Assembly: GCF_003951285.1 (NCBI RefSeq)
Contig: NZ_RXFQ01000003.1
Location: 124,001-188,000 of the forward strand
Source of the DNA: Variovorax beijingensis
Lineage (GTDB): Bacteria; Pseudomonadota; Gammaproteobacteria; Burkholderiales; Burkholderiaceae_C
Direction: 5' to 3'
Length of the DNA: 64,000 nucleotides
In this document: one piece after another, positions 27,657 through 36,697 of the stretch
Layout: the number at the start of each line of letters is the position of its first letter
Position numbering within the stretch: position 1 is the stretch's first letter
The notes under the pieces: model-generated
The model's database searches: none
What the model was told of the DNA's origin: nothing
Seen by the model: only the letters and a program-made list of their open reading frames with translations
Made by a program: the position numbers and the translations under genes

Positions 27657-28974
27657 TGCCGACGCGCCCGATGCACCGGTGCTTCCCACGCCCGAGGCGC
27701 TGGGCTGGTGGGCTCTGCGCTACACGCCGCACGCCGCCTGGCAGGACGAGGCGCTGATGCTCGAAGTCTCGGCCTGCGAGCGCCTGTGGGGCGGGCGCAC
27801 GTCGCTGATGCGCCAGCTGGCCCACGAGAACCCCGCGCCCGGCGCCGTGCTGCGCGGCGCGCAGGGCGCCACGAGCCTGATCGCGCTGGCGCGGCTGCGC
27901 CTGTTCGAGCGCAACGAGAACCGGCCCAAGGACATTCCGGCCGGCCTGCCGCTGGACACGCTGACGGCCGCGCACCCCCACCTCGACCTGCTCGCGCGCC
28001 TGGGCTGCCGCACCTGGGGCGAGGTGGCGGCCCTGCCGCGCGGAGGCCTCACGCGGCGCTTCGGCGCGCAATTGCGCAAAGCGCTCGACATCGCCTGGGG
28101 CCTGTGCCCTGAAAGCCACGACTGGCTCACGCTGCCCGACGTGTTCGAGCAGAAGCTGGAGCTGCCCGCGCTCGCCGAGACCGCGCCTGAATTGATGTGG
28201 TCGGCCAACCGCCTGCTCGCGGCGCTGCAGATCTGGCTGCGCGCGCGCCAGCGCGGCGCGCGTGCGCTCGAGTTGCAGTGGACGCTCGACCTCAAGCGCT
28301 TCAACGGCGTGAACCTGCCACCGCACCAGCAGGTCACCGTGCGCACGGCCGAGCCCACGCAGGACATGGCGCACCTGCGCCGCCTGCTGTCCGAAAAGCT
28401 GGCTCTCACCACGCTCGCGGCGCCCGCGAGCTGGCTCGCGCTGCGCACGCTCGAAACCGATCCGTGGGCCGGCGCCAGCACCAGCTTCCTGCCCGAGGAC
28501 AACCGCAAGGGCGACAAGCTGCACGAGATGGTCGAGCGGCTCAGCGTGCGGCTCGGGCCGCACCAGGTGGTGGTGCCCGCGGCGCAGGCCGACCACCGGC
28601 CCGAGCGCAAGCAGGCCTGGAGTCCCGCGCTGCAGCAGGACAAGGCGCCGACGGACAAGGCCGGCAAGCAAGCGAAGGCCGCGGCTTTGCAGGCCGATGC
28701 CATCTACCCGCCCTGGCTGCTGCCCGAGCCGCTGCTGCTCGAGATGGACGGCGAAAGCCCGTGCTACCGCGGCCCGCTGCGCAAGCTGGTCGGGCCGCAG
28801 CGCATCGAGGCGGGCTGGTGGGGCGGCAAGGAAGACGGCGGCCAGCCCGCGATGCGCGACTACTACGTGGCGGAAAGCCCCGAGGCCGGCCTGGTGTGGA
28901 TCTTTCGCGAGCGGCCCTCGGCGCGCTTTTCTCCGGGTGAGGTGCGCTGGTACCTGCAGGGGTTCTATGCCTGA
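27625..28974 (+). CDS. imuB: ImuB, inactive Y-family polymerase-like protein
   Basis: 449 residues. The chain starts MHWIALRWSLD where active Y-family polymerases have the metal-binding DxD, so it cannot bind catalytic metals; this is the known state of ImuB. The little-finger region and C-terminal GEVRWYLQGFYA follow the family. ImuB serves as hub, binding the beta clamp, ImuA and DnaE2. Overlaps imuA by 32 and dnaE2 by 8 bases, so the three are one unit. Confidence 0.9.
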   Translation: MHWIALRWSLDADAPDAPVLPTPEALGWWALRYTPHAAWQDEALMLEVSACERLWGGRTSLMRQLAHENPAPGAVLRGAQGATSLIALARLRLFERNENRPKDIPAGLPLDTLTAAHPHLDLLARLGCRTWGEVAALPRGGLTRRFGAQLRKALDIAWGLCPESHDWLTLPDVFEQKLELPALAETAPELMWSANRLLAALQIWLRARQRGARALELQWTLDLKRFNGVNLPPHQQVTVRTAEPTQDMAHLRRLLSEKLALTTLAAPASWLALRTLETDPWAGASTSFLPEDNRKGDKLHEMVERLSVRLGPHQVVVPAAQADHRPERKQAWSPALQQDKAPTDKAGKQAKAAALQADAIYPPWLLPEPLLLEMDGESPCYRGPLRKLVGPQRIEAGWWGGKEDGGQPAMRDYYVAESPEAGLVWIFRERPSARFSPGEVRWYLQGFYA

Positions 28975-31900
28975 CCTGAGCGAAAAGCAGCTGCGCGGGC
29001 GCAACTCGGCCAAGGTGCATGCGCTGCCATTGCCTTTGCGCAAGAAGCCTGCACCCACGCTGCCCGACTACGCCGAGCTGCACTGCCTCAGCAACTTCAG
29101 CTTCCAGCGCGGCGCCTCGACGCCCGAGGAACTGGTCGAGCGCGCCTACCAGCTCGGCTACACGGCGCTGGCCATCACCGACGAATGCTCGGTGGCGGGC
29201 ATCGTGCGCGCGCATGTCTGCCTGCGCGACCTGCCGGCCAAGCTCAAGGAATACGAGCGCGAGCATCCAGACGAGGCTCCGCTCCCGCGCAACCCCGGCT
29301 TCCGGCTGCTGTTCGGCAGCGAGTTCCGCTTCGAGCGCTTCAGGCTGGTGGTGATCGCGAACGGCACCGAAGGCTGGGGCAACCTCTGCGAGTTCATCAC
29401 CGCCGCGCGCAACACCGAGCTGCCCAAGGGCGAGTACCGCGTGAGCTGGGAGTACAGCGACGTGGCCTCTCTGCAGGACTGCCAGGTTCTCTTCGTGCCG
29501 CACCGCGAGCCGGGCGCCGCCGTGGATGCGGCCACGCTGCATGAAGACCTGATGGCCGCCAAGGCGCTCTACGCAGGCAACCTGTGGCTGGCGGTGGAAA
29601 TGCTCAACGAGCTCGACGACGACCTCTGGTTCGCCGCGCTGATGCAGGCGGGCGAACAGGCCGGCGTGCCGCTGGTGGCGGCCGGCGACGTGCACATGCA
29701 TGCGCGTTCGAGCAAGCCGCTGCACGACGTGCTGACGGCCGTGCGCGAAGGCAGGACGGTGGCCGAGTGCGGCTTTGCGCTGCAGTCGAACGCCGAGCGG
29801 CATCTGCGGCAGCGGGTGCGGCTGGCCGAGCTCTATCTGCCCGGGATGCTCTCGAACACGCTGGTGGTGGCCGAGCGCTGCCGGTTCGATCCGGAGGTGA
29901 TCCGCGAGAACTACAAGTACCCGCTCGAAACCGTGGGCAGCAGCGAGACGCCGGCCGAGACGCTGGTGCGCAAGACGTGGGAAGGCGCACAGGTGCGTTT
30001 TCCGGATGGCATTCCGGACAAGGTGCGCGCGCAGCTCGAGAAGGAACTCGCGCTGATCGTCGAGATGAAGTACGAGATGTTCTTTCTCACGGTGGAAGAC
30101 ATCGTGCGCTTTGCGCGCTCGCAGAACATCCTCTGCCAGGGCCGCGGCTCCTCGGCCAATTCGGCGGTCTGCTATTGCCTGGGCATCACCGCGATCAATC
30201 CTGAAAAAGGCCACCTGCTGTTCGAGCGCTTCCTGAGCCGCCACCGCCACGAGCCGCCCGACATCGACGTCGACTTCGAGCACCAGCAGCGCGAGAAAGT
30301 CATCCAGTACATCTACCAGAAGTACGGCCGCGATCGCGCGGCCATCGCGGCCGTCGTCATCTGCTACCGCGCGCGCAGCGCCCTGCGCGACGTGGGCAAG
30401 GCCATGGGCATCGACGAGCGGCTGATCGACGAATTCGCCAAGGACCACTACTGGTTCGACGACACCGTGCTGGGCGAGCAGTTGTTCAAGGCGGCCGCAC
30501 GCGTCGGCGTGGAGGAAGACGAACTCAAGCTGGTGCAGTGGATCGAGATGACGCGGCGGCTCAAGGGCTTTCCGCGCCATCTGAGCCAGCACGTGGGCGG
30601 CTTCGTGCTCACGCACACCCGGCTCACGCGGCTGGTGCCGGTCGAGAAGGCGTCCATGAAGGACCGCTCCGTCATCCAGTGGGAGAAGGACGACCTCGAA
30701 GCCATGGGCATGCTCAAGGTCGACGTGCTCGCGCTCGGCATGCTCAGCGCGATACGGCGCGGGCTCGACCACATGAACCGCTGGCGCGGCTCGATGGTGC
30801 AGATGCACCACATCCCCAACGACGACCAGAAGGTGTTCGACATGATCTGCGACGCCGACACCATCGGCGTGTTCCAGATCGAGAGCCGGGCGCAGATGTC
30901 GATGCTGCCGCGGCTGAAGCCGCGCACCTACGAAGACCTGGTGATCGAGGTCGCGATCGTGCGGCCCGGGCCCATCCAGGGCGGCATGGTGCATCCTTAC
31001 CTCAAGCAGCGCGAGCGGGTGGCCAAGGGCCTGGCGATCCAATACGAGAAGGAAGAACTGAAGCCCGCGCTGGAGCGCACGCTGGGCATTCCGATCTTCC
31101 AGGAGCAGGTGATGCAGATCGCGATGATCGCGGCCAGGTTCACTGCCGACGAGGCCGACCAGCTGCGCCGCGCCATGGCGGCCTGGAAGCGCAAGGGCGG
31201 CCTCGAGAAGTTCCACCACAAGCTCGTGAAGGGCATGGTCGACAACAAATACAAGGCCGAGTTCGCCGAGGCCATCTTCAAGCAGATCCTCGGCTTCGGC
31301 GACTACGGCTTTCCCGAAAGCCACGCCGCGAGCTTTGCGCTGCTGGTCACCGTGAGCAGCTGGCTCAAGAACTACGAGCCTGCCTGCTTTCTTGCGGCGC
31401 TGCTCGACTCGCAGCCCATGGGCTTCTACAGCCCCTCGCAGCTGGTGCAGGATGCGCGGCGGCATGGCGTCGAGGTGCGGCCGGCCGACGTGACCTGCAG
31501 CGACATCGACACCACGCTCGAAGCCCGCGCGCCCGATGCGCCGCGCATGCCGCCAGGCACCGATGCGCGCTACGCCGATCGCCTCGGCCGCGAGAACCAG
31601 CCTGCGGTGCGGCTCGGCCTGAACCGCATTTCCAGTCTCTCCAAGGAAGGCGCCGAACGCCTGTTGAAAGCCCGTGCCCAGGCCCCCTTCACCAGCACAG
31701 AAGACCTCGCGCTGCGCGCCGAGCTCGACGGCAAGGACATGGCGGCGCTGGCCGCGGCCGATGCGCTGATGTCGCTCTCGGGCCATCGGCGCCAGCAGGT
31801 GTGGGATGCCACCGCGCAGCACCGCTCGCCGGCCATGCTCAAGGGCGTTCCGATCAACGAGCCGGTGCTGCAGCTGCCCGCGGCGCCCGAGGGCGAGGAG

Positions 31901-32323
31901 ATCGTCGGCGACTACGCCGCGCTCGGCCTCACGCTGCGCCGCCATCCGCTCGCGCTGCTGCGCCCGCGCCTTGCGCGCATGAAGCTCATGAGCGCGGAGC
32001 AGCTGCGCGCGCAGCCCAGCGGCCAGACCGTGCGCGCCTGCGGCATCGTCAAGGGCCGCCAGCGCCCGGGCACCGCCAACGGCACCATCTTCGTCACGCT
32101 CGAGGACGAGACCGGCAACGTCAACGTGATCGTCTGGAGCCATGTCATCGAGGCCTGGCGCGAGCCGCTGCTGAAGTCGCACCTGCTCGCGGTGCAGGGC
32201 ACCTGGCAGCGCGACGACGACAGCGGCGGCAAGGTGCAGCACCTGATCGCCACCGGCTTCAAGGACCTGACGCCGCTCATGGGCCGGCTGGCGCTGAGCA
32301 ACACCAGCCGCGACTTCCATTGA
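28967..32323 (+). CDS. dnaE2: Error-prone DNA polymerase DnaE2 (ImuC)
   Basis: 1118 residues, full length for DnaE2. The PHP domain is at the N-terminus (YAELHCLSNFSFQRGASTPEEL). The polymerase active site contains PPDIDVDFE, with further family blocks QHVGGFVLTHTRL and IFQEQVMQIAMIAARFT; an OB-fold (GTANGTIFVTLEDETGNVNVIVW) lies near the C-terminus. It is the catalytic subunit of the SOS mutasome and synthesises across lesions. The ATG lies inside the end of imuB. Confidence 0.95.
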   Translation: MPDLSEKQLRGRNSAKVHALPLPLRKKPAPTLPDYAELHCLSNFSFQRGASTPEELVERAYQLGYTALAITDECSVAGIVRAHVCLRDLPAKLKEYEREHPDEAPLPRNPGFRLLFGSEFRFERFRLVVIANGTEGWGNLCEFITAARNTELPKGEYRVSWEYSDVASLQDCQVLFVPHREPGAAVDAATLHEDLMAAKALYAGNLWLAVEMLNELDDDLWFAALMQAGEQAGVPLVAAGDVHMHARSSKPLHDVLTAVREGRTVAECGFALQSNAERHLRQRVRLAELYLPGMLSNTLVVAERCRFDPEVIRENYKYPLETVGSSETPAETLVRKTWEGAQVRFPDGIPDKVRAQLEKELALIVEMKYEMFFLTVEDIVRFARSQNILCQGRGSSANSAVCYCLGITAINPEKGHLLFERFLSRHRHEPPDIDVDFEHQQREKVIQYIYQKYGRDRAAIAAVVICYRARSALRDVGKAMGIDERLIDEFAKDHYWFDDTVLGEQLFKAAARVGVEEDELKLVQWIEMTRRLKGFPRHLSQHVGGFVLTHTRLTRLVPVEKASMKDRSVIQWEKDDLEAMGMLKVDVLALGMLSAIRRGLDHMNRWRGSMVQMHHIPNDDQKVFDMICDADTIGVFQIESRAQMSMLPRLKPRTYEDLVIEVAIVRPGPIQGGMVHPYLKQRERVAKGLAIQYEKEELKPALERTLGIPIFQEQVMQIAMIAARFTADEADQLRRAMAAWKRKGGLEKFHHKLVKGMVDNKYKAEFAEAIFKQILGFGDYGFPESHAASFALLVTVSSWLKNYEPACFLAALLDSQPMGFYSPSQLVQDARRHGVEVRPADVTCSDIDTTLEARAPDAPRMPPGTDARYADRLGRENQPAVRLGLNRISSLSKEGAERLLKARAQAPFTSTEDLALRAELDGKDMAALAAADALMSLSGHRRQQVWDATAQHRSPAMLKGVPINEPVLQLPAAPEGEEIVGDYAALGLTLRRHPLALLRPRLARMKLMSAEQLRAQPSGQTVRACGIVKGRQRPGTANGTIFVTLEDETGNVNVIVWSHVIEAWREPLLKSHLLAVQGTWQRDDDSGGKVQHLIATGFKDLTPLMGRLALSNTSRDFH

Positions 32324-32392
32324 TGGCATCGAATGCAACCGATCGTTCCATGTCTCGCGCACACCACGACTTTTCGCTAACCTGTTTCCTCC

Positions 32393-33331
32393 ATGTCCGC
32401 ACTCGCCCTTGTTCCCGTCGTTGTCGCGCATATCGGGCCGCCGCCGCCCGCACCGGACGTGCCGATTCCCATGCCGCCGCCACCGCCGCCCGGGCCTCCG
32501 CCCGAGGGCGATCCACCACCCGTGGAGCCACCGTTCACCGATCCGGGTTTTCCGCCGCCCGTGGTGGAGCCACCCATGCAGAGGGCCGGCGAAGTGCCGT
32601 TCGGCAAGCTGCATGCGCGGCGGCTGCGCGAGATCTACCGTTCGGCGGGCTGGCCCTGCTGCGACGCCATCGAGGTCGAGTTGCTCGCGGGCGGGTTCCT
32701 CGAGCGCGTGCGCACGCCGCATGGCCACGAGACCCTGCGCGTGACCGATGCCGGCATTGCGCGCATTGCCACCACGCTCACCCTCAACCGCGCGGCGCTC
32801 TCGCCGCACGAGGCATTGGTCGAGCGCGTGGCGCGCGAGATGACGCGCGGCGGCCGCATTGCCTGGCGCGGCCTCGGCCTGCGGGCGCGCCTGCCGCCGC
32901 TCGAGGAGGGCGGCAAGCCGCGCTGGTGCATCGCCAGGCCCGACGTGTTCTCGATCCGCAATACCAGCGTCGAGGCCTATGCGCATCCCGTCGTGCACGA
33001 GGTGAAGGTGAGCCGCGCCGATCTGCTGGGCGACCTGCGCAAGCCCGACAAGCGCGCGGCCTACCTCGATCTGGGCGGCGAATGCTGGTACGTGCTGGGC
33101 AACGATGCGCGCGGCCGCTGCATCGCATCGCCCGACGAAATTCCGCCGGAGTGTGGCGTGCTCGTGCTCGAAGGCGAACGGCTGGTGGTGGCGCGCGCCG
33201 CCGTGCACCGCGCCTTCGATCGCATTCCGTTCGGCGTGTGGCTCGCGCTTGCCAAGGCCCAGCCCATCGCGGGCTTCGACGACGACGCGCAGGACCTGCT
33301 CGGCGAACCCGGCGCGCACGAGGGCGCGTAG
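32393..33331 (+). CDS. Proline-rich protein with winged-helix-like region and PD-(D/E)xK nuclease core (MmcB-like)
   Basis: 312 residues in three parts. Residues 14-62 are a proline-rich arm. Residues 70-130 (LREIYRSAGWPCCDAIEVELLAGGFLERV, then LRVTDAGIARIA) look like a winged helix. Residues 180-240 hold RPDVF (Asp184) and VHEVKVSRADLLGDL (Glu203, Lys205), a PD-(D/E)xK metal site, with YLDLGGECWYVL behind it. The phrase EVKVSRADLL resembles MmcB, an SOS-linked DNA-repair nuclease family. It sits 69 bp behind dnaE2 on the same strand. The ATG at 32393 has no ribosome site; ATG 32576 has GGAG 6 bases upstream and would omit the arm. Confidence 0.65.
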   Translation: MSALALVPVVVAHIGPPPPAPDVPIPMPPPPPPGPPPEGDPPPVEPPFTDPGFPPPVVEPPMQRAGEVPFGKLHARRLREIYRSAGWPCCDAIEVELLAGGFLERVRTPHGHETLRVTDAGIARIATTLTLNRAALSPHEALVERVAREMTRGGRIAWRGLGLRARLPPLEEGGKPRWCIARPDVFSIRNTSVEAYAHPVVHEVKVSRADLLGDLRKPDKRAAYLDLGGECWYVLGNDARGRCIASPDEIPPECGVLVLEGERLVVARAAVHRAFDRIPFGVWLALAKAQPIAGFDDDAQDLLGEPGAHEGA

Positions 33332-33352
33332 GCTCCCATCCGCCACTCGCGC

Positions 33353-33583
33353 TCAGCCGGCCGGCGGCCACCAGTGCTCGGCCGTGGTGCGCAGCACGCG
33401 CGCCGCATGCAGGCGCACGTCATTGCCGTCGCAAGGGAGGTTGCCGCCGTCGCGGTCTTTTTCCGTGGCCACGCGAAAGGGCCAGGTCGAGATCCGGCCC
33501 ACGGGCTGGCGCGGCTGCGAGCGCCGCAGCGGCGAGAAAAACAGGATTCGCGCAGAGGACGCCGGCGGGCTGGCGGTGGTCAT
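33353..33583 (-). CDS. Small SOS-regulated protein of unknown function
   Basis: 76 residues, not recognised. The composition is basic and Pro/Arg-rich: ARILFFSPLRRSQPRQPVGR, then ISTWPFRVATEKDRDGGN, a Cys/Asp segment (LPCDGNDVRLHAARVLR) and the end AEHWWPPAG. AAGG lies about 9 bases before the ATG, and a perfect CTGT-N8-ACAG LexA box lies 52 bases upstream with nothing else to serve. It converges on the MmcB-like gene with 21 bp between stops. A LexA-controlled gene beside the mutasome operon suggests a DNA-damage role. No membrane span. Confidence 0.7.
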   Translation of the reverse strand: MTTASPPASSARILFFSPLRRSQPRQPVGRISTWPFRVATEKDRDGGNLPCDGNDVRLHAARVLRTTAEHWWPPAG

Positions 33584-33632
33584 GGTGTCGCCTTGAATGT
33601 TTGCTCTTGGAGACGAGTAATTCTAGAGGAAA

Positions 33633-33652
33633 CACTGTATGAAAGAACAGTA
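33633..33652 (-). promoter_or_regulatory. LexA (SOS) box of the 76-residue gene
   Basis: Core CTGTATGAAAGAACAG (33635-33650): CTGT-N8-ACAG. It lies between the 3' end of the lipoprotein gene (33680) and the start of the 76-residue gene (33583), so the latter is its only plausible target. Confidence 0.85.
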
Positions 33653-33679
33653 TTTTCGCGAGGCTGCGGCGCACCGGGC

Positions 33680-34279
33680 TCAGGTGTCGAAGAGTGGCTG
33701 CGCGGCCCTCGGCATGTCCGGCCCGCTGCGCAGGTTGTGCTCGATGAATTCGCGCGCAATGGCATCCACGTCGGCCGGTGCCGGCGTGTCGAAGGACATG
33801 CGGTACTTCAGCAGCCGGCCGTTGCGCGCCGTGAGAAAGGTGAACGACTCGTAGGCCTTGCGCGTGACGGCATGCACGATGCGAAGGCTCACGCGGCGAA
33901 AGTCCTGCCCCTCGATCCGCACGTCGCTGATGGGGCCGACCTCCACTTCGGCGTAGAGGCCCCTTGCACCCGCGAGCCGGATCTCTTCCACGGAGGACTG
34001 GAATTGCGCCTCGAAGCGTGGATCGTCGACTCCGGCCTGCCAGTGGCCCTGCTTCATGTCGTACAGGTAGACGTCGATCCAGCCCACGCGGCTCTGGTAG
34101 CGGTGGCTGATGCCCAGGCCCGGCTGCCGTGCCTCGTGCCAGGTCGAGCGCACGTACTGCCATGCCACCGTACCGGCCGCGGGCGCCGCCGCCACGGGAG
34201 TGGCTGGCGGCGTGGCGGTGGGCGCCGCGCAGCCCGAGAGCAGGGCGGCGGCCAGCAGCGCAGGCCAGAGCTTCGTCAT
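33680..34279 (-). CDS. Lipoprotein of unknown function
   Basis: 199 residues. Signal with lipobox: MTKLWPALLAAALLSGCAAP, Cys at position 17. The mature part starts with an Ala/Pro linker and continues with a beta-rich domain (YQSRVGWIDVYLYDMKQGHWQ, SFTFLTARNGRLLKYRMSFDT). It is the last gene of the polysaccharide array, 28 bp after manC, so it may help surface assembly, but no family is recognised. Confidence 0.75.
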   Translation of the reverse strand: MTKLWPALLAAALLSGCAAPTATPPATPVAAAPAAGTVAWQYVRSTWHEARQPGLGISHRYQSRVGWIDVYLYDMKQGHWQAGVDDPRFEAQFQSSVEEIRLAGARGLYAEVEVGPISDVRIEGQDFRRVSLRIVHAVTRKAYESFTFLTARNGRLLKYRMSFDTPAPADVDAIAREFIEHNLRSGPDMPRAAQPLFDT

Positions 34280-34307
34280 GGCGGATGCTGCGCAAGGGTT
34301 GCGGCAG

Positions 34308-35813
34308 CTACGGGGCAGGGGCCAACTGCGGCGCGGCCACCGCCACGGCCGCGGCGGCATCCGGCAGCGGCAGCGCCTGCACATCGCCGCCGCGCGCCTT
34401 GATCGAAGGGCAGCGGCCGTAGGTGTCGTCGAAGCGCACGATGTCGTCCTCGCCCAGGTAGCCGCCGGTCTGCACCTCGATCACTTCCAGCATCGTCTTG
34501 CCCGGGTTCTCCAGCCGGTGGATGGCGCCCAGCGGCAGGTAGATGGATTCGTTCTCGCGCACCAGCGTGACCTGCCCGTCGCAGGTGGCCCTGGCCGTGC
34601 CCTGGACCACGATCCAGTGCTCGGCGCGGTGGTGGTGCATCTGCAGCGAGAGCTTGGCGCCGGGCTTGACGGTGAGCCGCTTCACCTGGAAGCGCTCGCC
34701 GAAGTCGAGCTTGTCGTAGGCGCCCCAGGGCCGCACCACGCGCCGGTGTTCCGTGGCCTCGGCCTGGCCTTCGGCCGTGAGCATCCGCACCACCTCGCCG
34801 ACCTGCTCGGCGCAGTCCGCGCCCGCCACCAGCACGGCGTCGGGCGTGTCCACGATGATCAGGCCGCGGGTGCCCAGCGCCACCACGCGGCGGTGCGGCG
34901 CGTGGATGAAGGTGTCGCTCGAACGCAGGGCGCTGGCGTTGCCGCTCAGGCGGTTGCCGCTGCCGTCCTGCGGATGCAGCGTGGCCACCGCGTTCCAGCT
35001 GCCGACGTCGCTCCAGTTGCCGTTGAACTTGACGACCGAGATGGCCTGGTGCTTTTCGAGCACCGCATAGTCGATGCTGTCGCTGCGGCAGGCCTCGAAG
35101 GCCTCGCGGTCCAGCCGGTCGAAGCTGCCGTCGGCCGTGATGGCGGCAGCGGCGCGTTCGCAGGCCTCGAGGATGTCGGGCGCATGCGTGCTCAGCGCCG
35201 CAACGAGGATGTCGGCGCGCGCCAGGAAGATGCCGGCGTTCCAGCAGTAGCCGCCATGCAGGATGAGCGACTCGGCCACGGCGGCCGTGGGCTTTTCCAC
35301 GAAGCGCACCACGGCGTGGCTGTGGCCGTCGGCCGAGGCCGCGCCGGCTTCGATGTAGCCATAGGCCGTGCTCGCGAAGCTGGGCGCCACGCCGAAGGTC
35401 ACGATCCGCCCGGCCAGCGCCGCGTCGACGCCGCTGCGCACCGTCTGCGCGAAAAGCGCGGTGTCGGGAATGTGATGGTCGGCCGGCGCGAACAGCAGCA
35501 GGTCGTCCGGCCCCGCGCGCAGCGCCGCCGCGGCCATGGCGGCCGCCGTGTTGCGCGCCACCGGCTCCAGGATCTGGCGGCCGGTGGCGCCGGCCTTGTC
35601 GACCGCCTCGCGCACCAGGAAGCGATGCTCTTCCGATGCCACGCAGGTGATGTTGCGGTTCAGGCTGCACAAGCGCTCCAGCGTCAGCTGCAGCAGGCTC
35701 TTGTCGCCGATCAGCGGCGCGAACTGCTTGGGAAGGGTCTTGCGCGAAAGAGGCCACAGGCGCGTGCCGCTGCCGCCGCACAGCACGACGGGGTGGATGG
35801 TGGGGGTGGTCAT
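34308..35813 (-). CDS. manC: Mannose-1-phosphate guanylyltransferase / mannose-6-phosphate isomerase
   Basis: 501 residues. The nucleotidyltransferase signature is at the N-terminus (VVLCGGSGTRLWPLSRKTLPKQF), with FVEKP further on; the C-terminal cupin has RPWGAYDKLDFGERFQVKRLTVKPG and LQMHHHRAEHWIVVQGTA, the isomerase half. It makes GDP-mannose, precursor of mannose and, through Gmd and Fcl, GDP-fucose. Fcl is encoded 9 kb upstream in the same array; Gmd is not in the window. Confidence 0.93.
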   Translation of the reverse strand: MTTPTIHPVVLCGGSGTRLWPLSRKTLPKQFAPLIGDKSLLQLTLERLCSLNRNITCVASEEHRFLVREAVDKAGATGRQILEPVARNTAAAMAAAALRAGPDDLLLFAPADHHIPDTALFAQTVRSGVDAALAGRIVTFGVAPSFASTAYGYIEAGAASADGHSHAVVRFVEKPTAAVAESLILHGGYCWNAGIFLARADILVAALSTHAPDILEACERAAAAITADGSFDRLDREAFEACRSDSIDYAVLEKHQAISVVKFNGNWSDVGSWNAVATLHPQDGSGNRLSGNASALRSSDTFIHAPHRRVVALGTRGLIIVDTPDAVLVAGADCAEQVGEVVRMLTAEGQAEATEHRRVVRPWGAYDKLDFGERFQVKRLTVKPGAKLSLQMHHHRAEHWIVVQGTARATCDGQVTLVRENESIYLPLGAIHRLENPGKTMLEVIEVQTGGYLGEDDIVRFDDTYGRCPSIKARGGDVQALPLPDAAAAVAVAAPQLAPAP

Positions 35814-35851
35814 GGCGTCATCCTCGTGAAAGGTGGTGGGCGCTTCCTCGG

Positions 35852-36640
35852 TCAGAGCTGGCCGGTGTGGGTGGCCAGGCTCACCGCCTGCGCGCGCGAA
35901 TGCACATGCAGCTTCTTGTAGATGTTCTTGATGTGGGCGTTGACGGTCTGCCCCGAGATGCCGAGCCGGATGCTGATCTCCTTGGAGACGCAGCCGCGCG
36001 CCACGAAGCGCAGCACCTCGCGTTCGCGCGCCGTCAAGGTCGCTTCGCGCAGCGGCGTTTCCGTGGCCGGCCGCTCGCCGCTGCCCTGCAGGTTCATGCG
36101 CGTGAGCAGCCGGCGCGTCAGCTTGGGCGTGATGGCCGCGCCGCCGTTGACCACCTGCAGCACGGCCTCGGCAAAGCTCTGCAGCCAGGCGTGCTTGAGC
36201 AGGTAGCCGGTGGCGCCGAGCTCGAAGGCGTGCATCACGTGGGCGTCGTCCTCCAGCGCGGAGATCACGATGATTTCGCAGTAGCGGTGCAGCTTGCGCG
36301 CCTCGCGGATCAGGTCGAAGCCCGAGCCGTCGCCAAGCCGCAGGTCGACCATCAGCACGTCGAACTCATGGGTCGCCAGCAGGCGGCGGCCGTCGCGCAC
36401 GCTGCCGCCTTGCCCCTCGAGCTGGATGCGCATGTCCGACAGCAGTTCCTGGGCGATCACGCGCCGCATGAATTCGTCGTCGTCGATCAGCAGCACGCGC
36501 ACCGGCGCATCTTCCTGCCCGGTGAGGAAGTGCGGCCACAGCGGTTCGGGCGGTGGACACAGGCCCGGCGGGCTGGTTTTCCGGCGCTCCGGCAGGCGGC
36601 CGGGATCCGGCGTGTCGGAAGGAGGAGTGGTGTCGGACAT
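35852..36640 (-). CDS. NarL/FixJ-type response regulator in the polysaccharide operon
   Basis: 262 residues. A proline-rich lead of about 45 residues, then a receiver (VRVLLIDDDEFMRR, phospho-acceptor Asp99 in VLMVDLRL, Lys in YLLKHAW) and a C-terminal LuxR helix-turn-helix (LTAREREVLRFVARGCVSKEISIRLGISGQTVNAHIKNIYKKLHVHSR). No cognate kinase gene lies nearby, so the phosphodonor is encoded elsewhere. Its place within the operon suggests feedback control of polysaccharide synthesis. Confidence 0.9.
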   Translation of the reverse strand: MSDTTPPSDTPDPGRLPERRKTSPPGLCPPPEPLWPHFLTGQEDAPVRVLLIDDDEFMRRVIAQELLSDMRIQLEGQGGSVRDGRRLLATHEFDVLMVDLRLGDGSGFDLIREARKLHRYCEIIVISALEDDAHVMHAFELGATGYLLKHAWLQSFAEAVLQVVNGGAAITPKLTRRLLTRMNLQGSGERPATETPLREATLTAREREVLRFVARGCVSKEISIRLGISGQTVNAHIKNIYKKLHVHSRAQAVSLATHTGQL

Positions 36641-36697
36641 GTGGATCCCCAGGTTGGAGTTGGAGGAAGTGGATGTCGTGGGTGGTGTGTGGCGGTG

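Noticed and set aside
32324..32392. Third LexA box between dnaE2 and the MmcB-like gene
   Set aside because: No CTGT-N8-ACAG or close variant is present; the gene would depend on read-through from the imuA promoter.
32377..32607. Glycine-rich minus-strand open frame
   Set aside because: It mirrors the proline codons of the plus-strand protein; it has no ribosome site or conserved feature.
28541..33346. Minus-strand open frame of about 1600 codons across dnaE2
   Set aside because: Shadow of imuB, dnaE2 and the MmcB-like gene; composition is Arg/His/Ala-rich without motifs.
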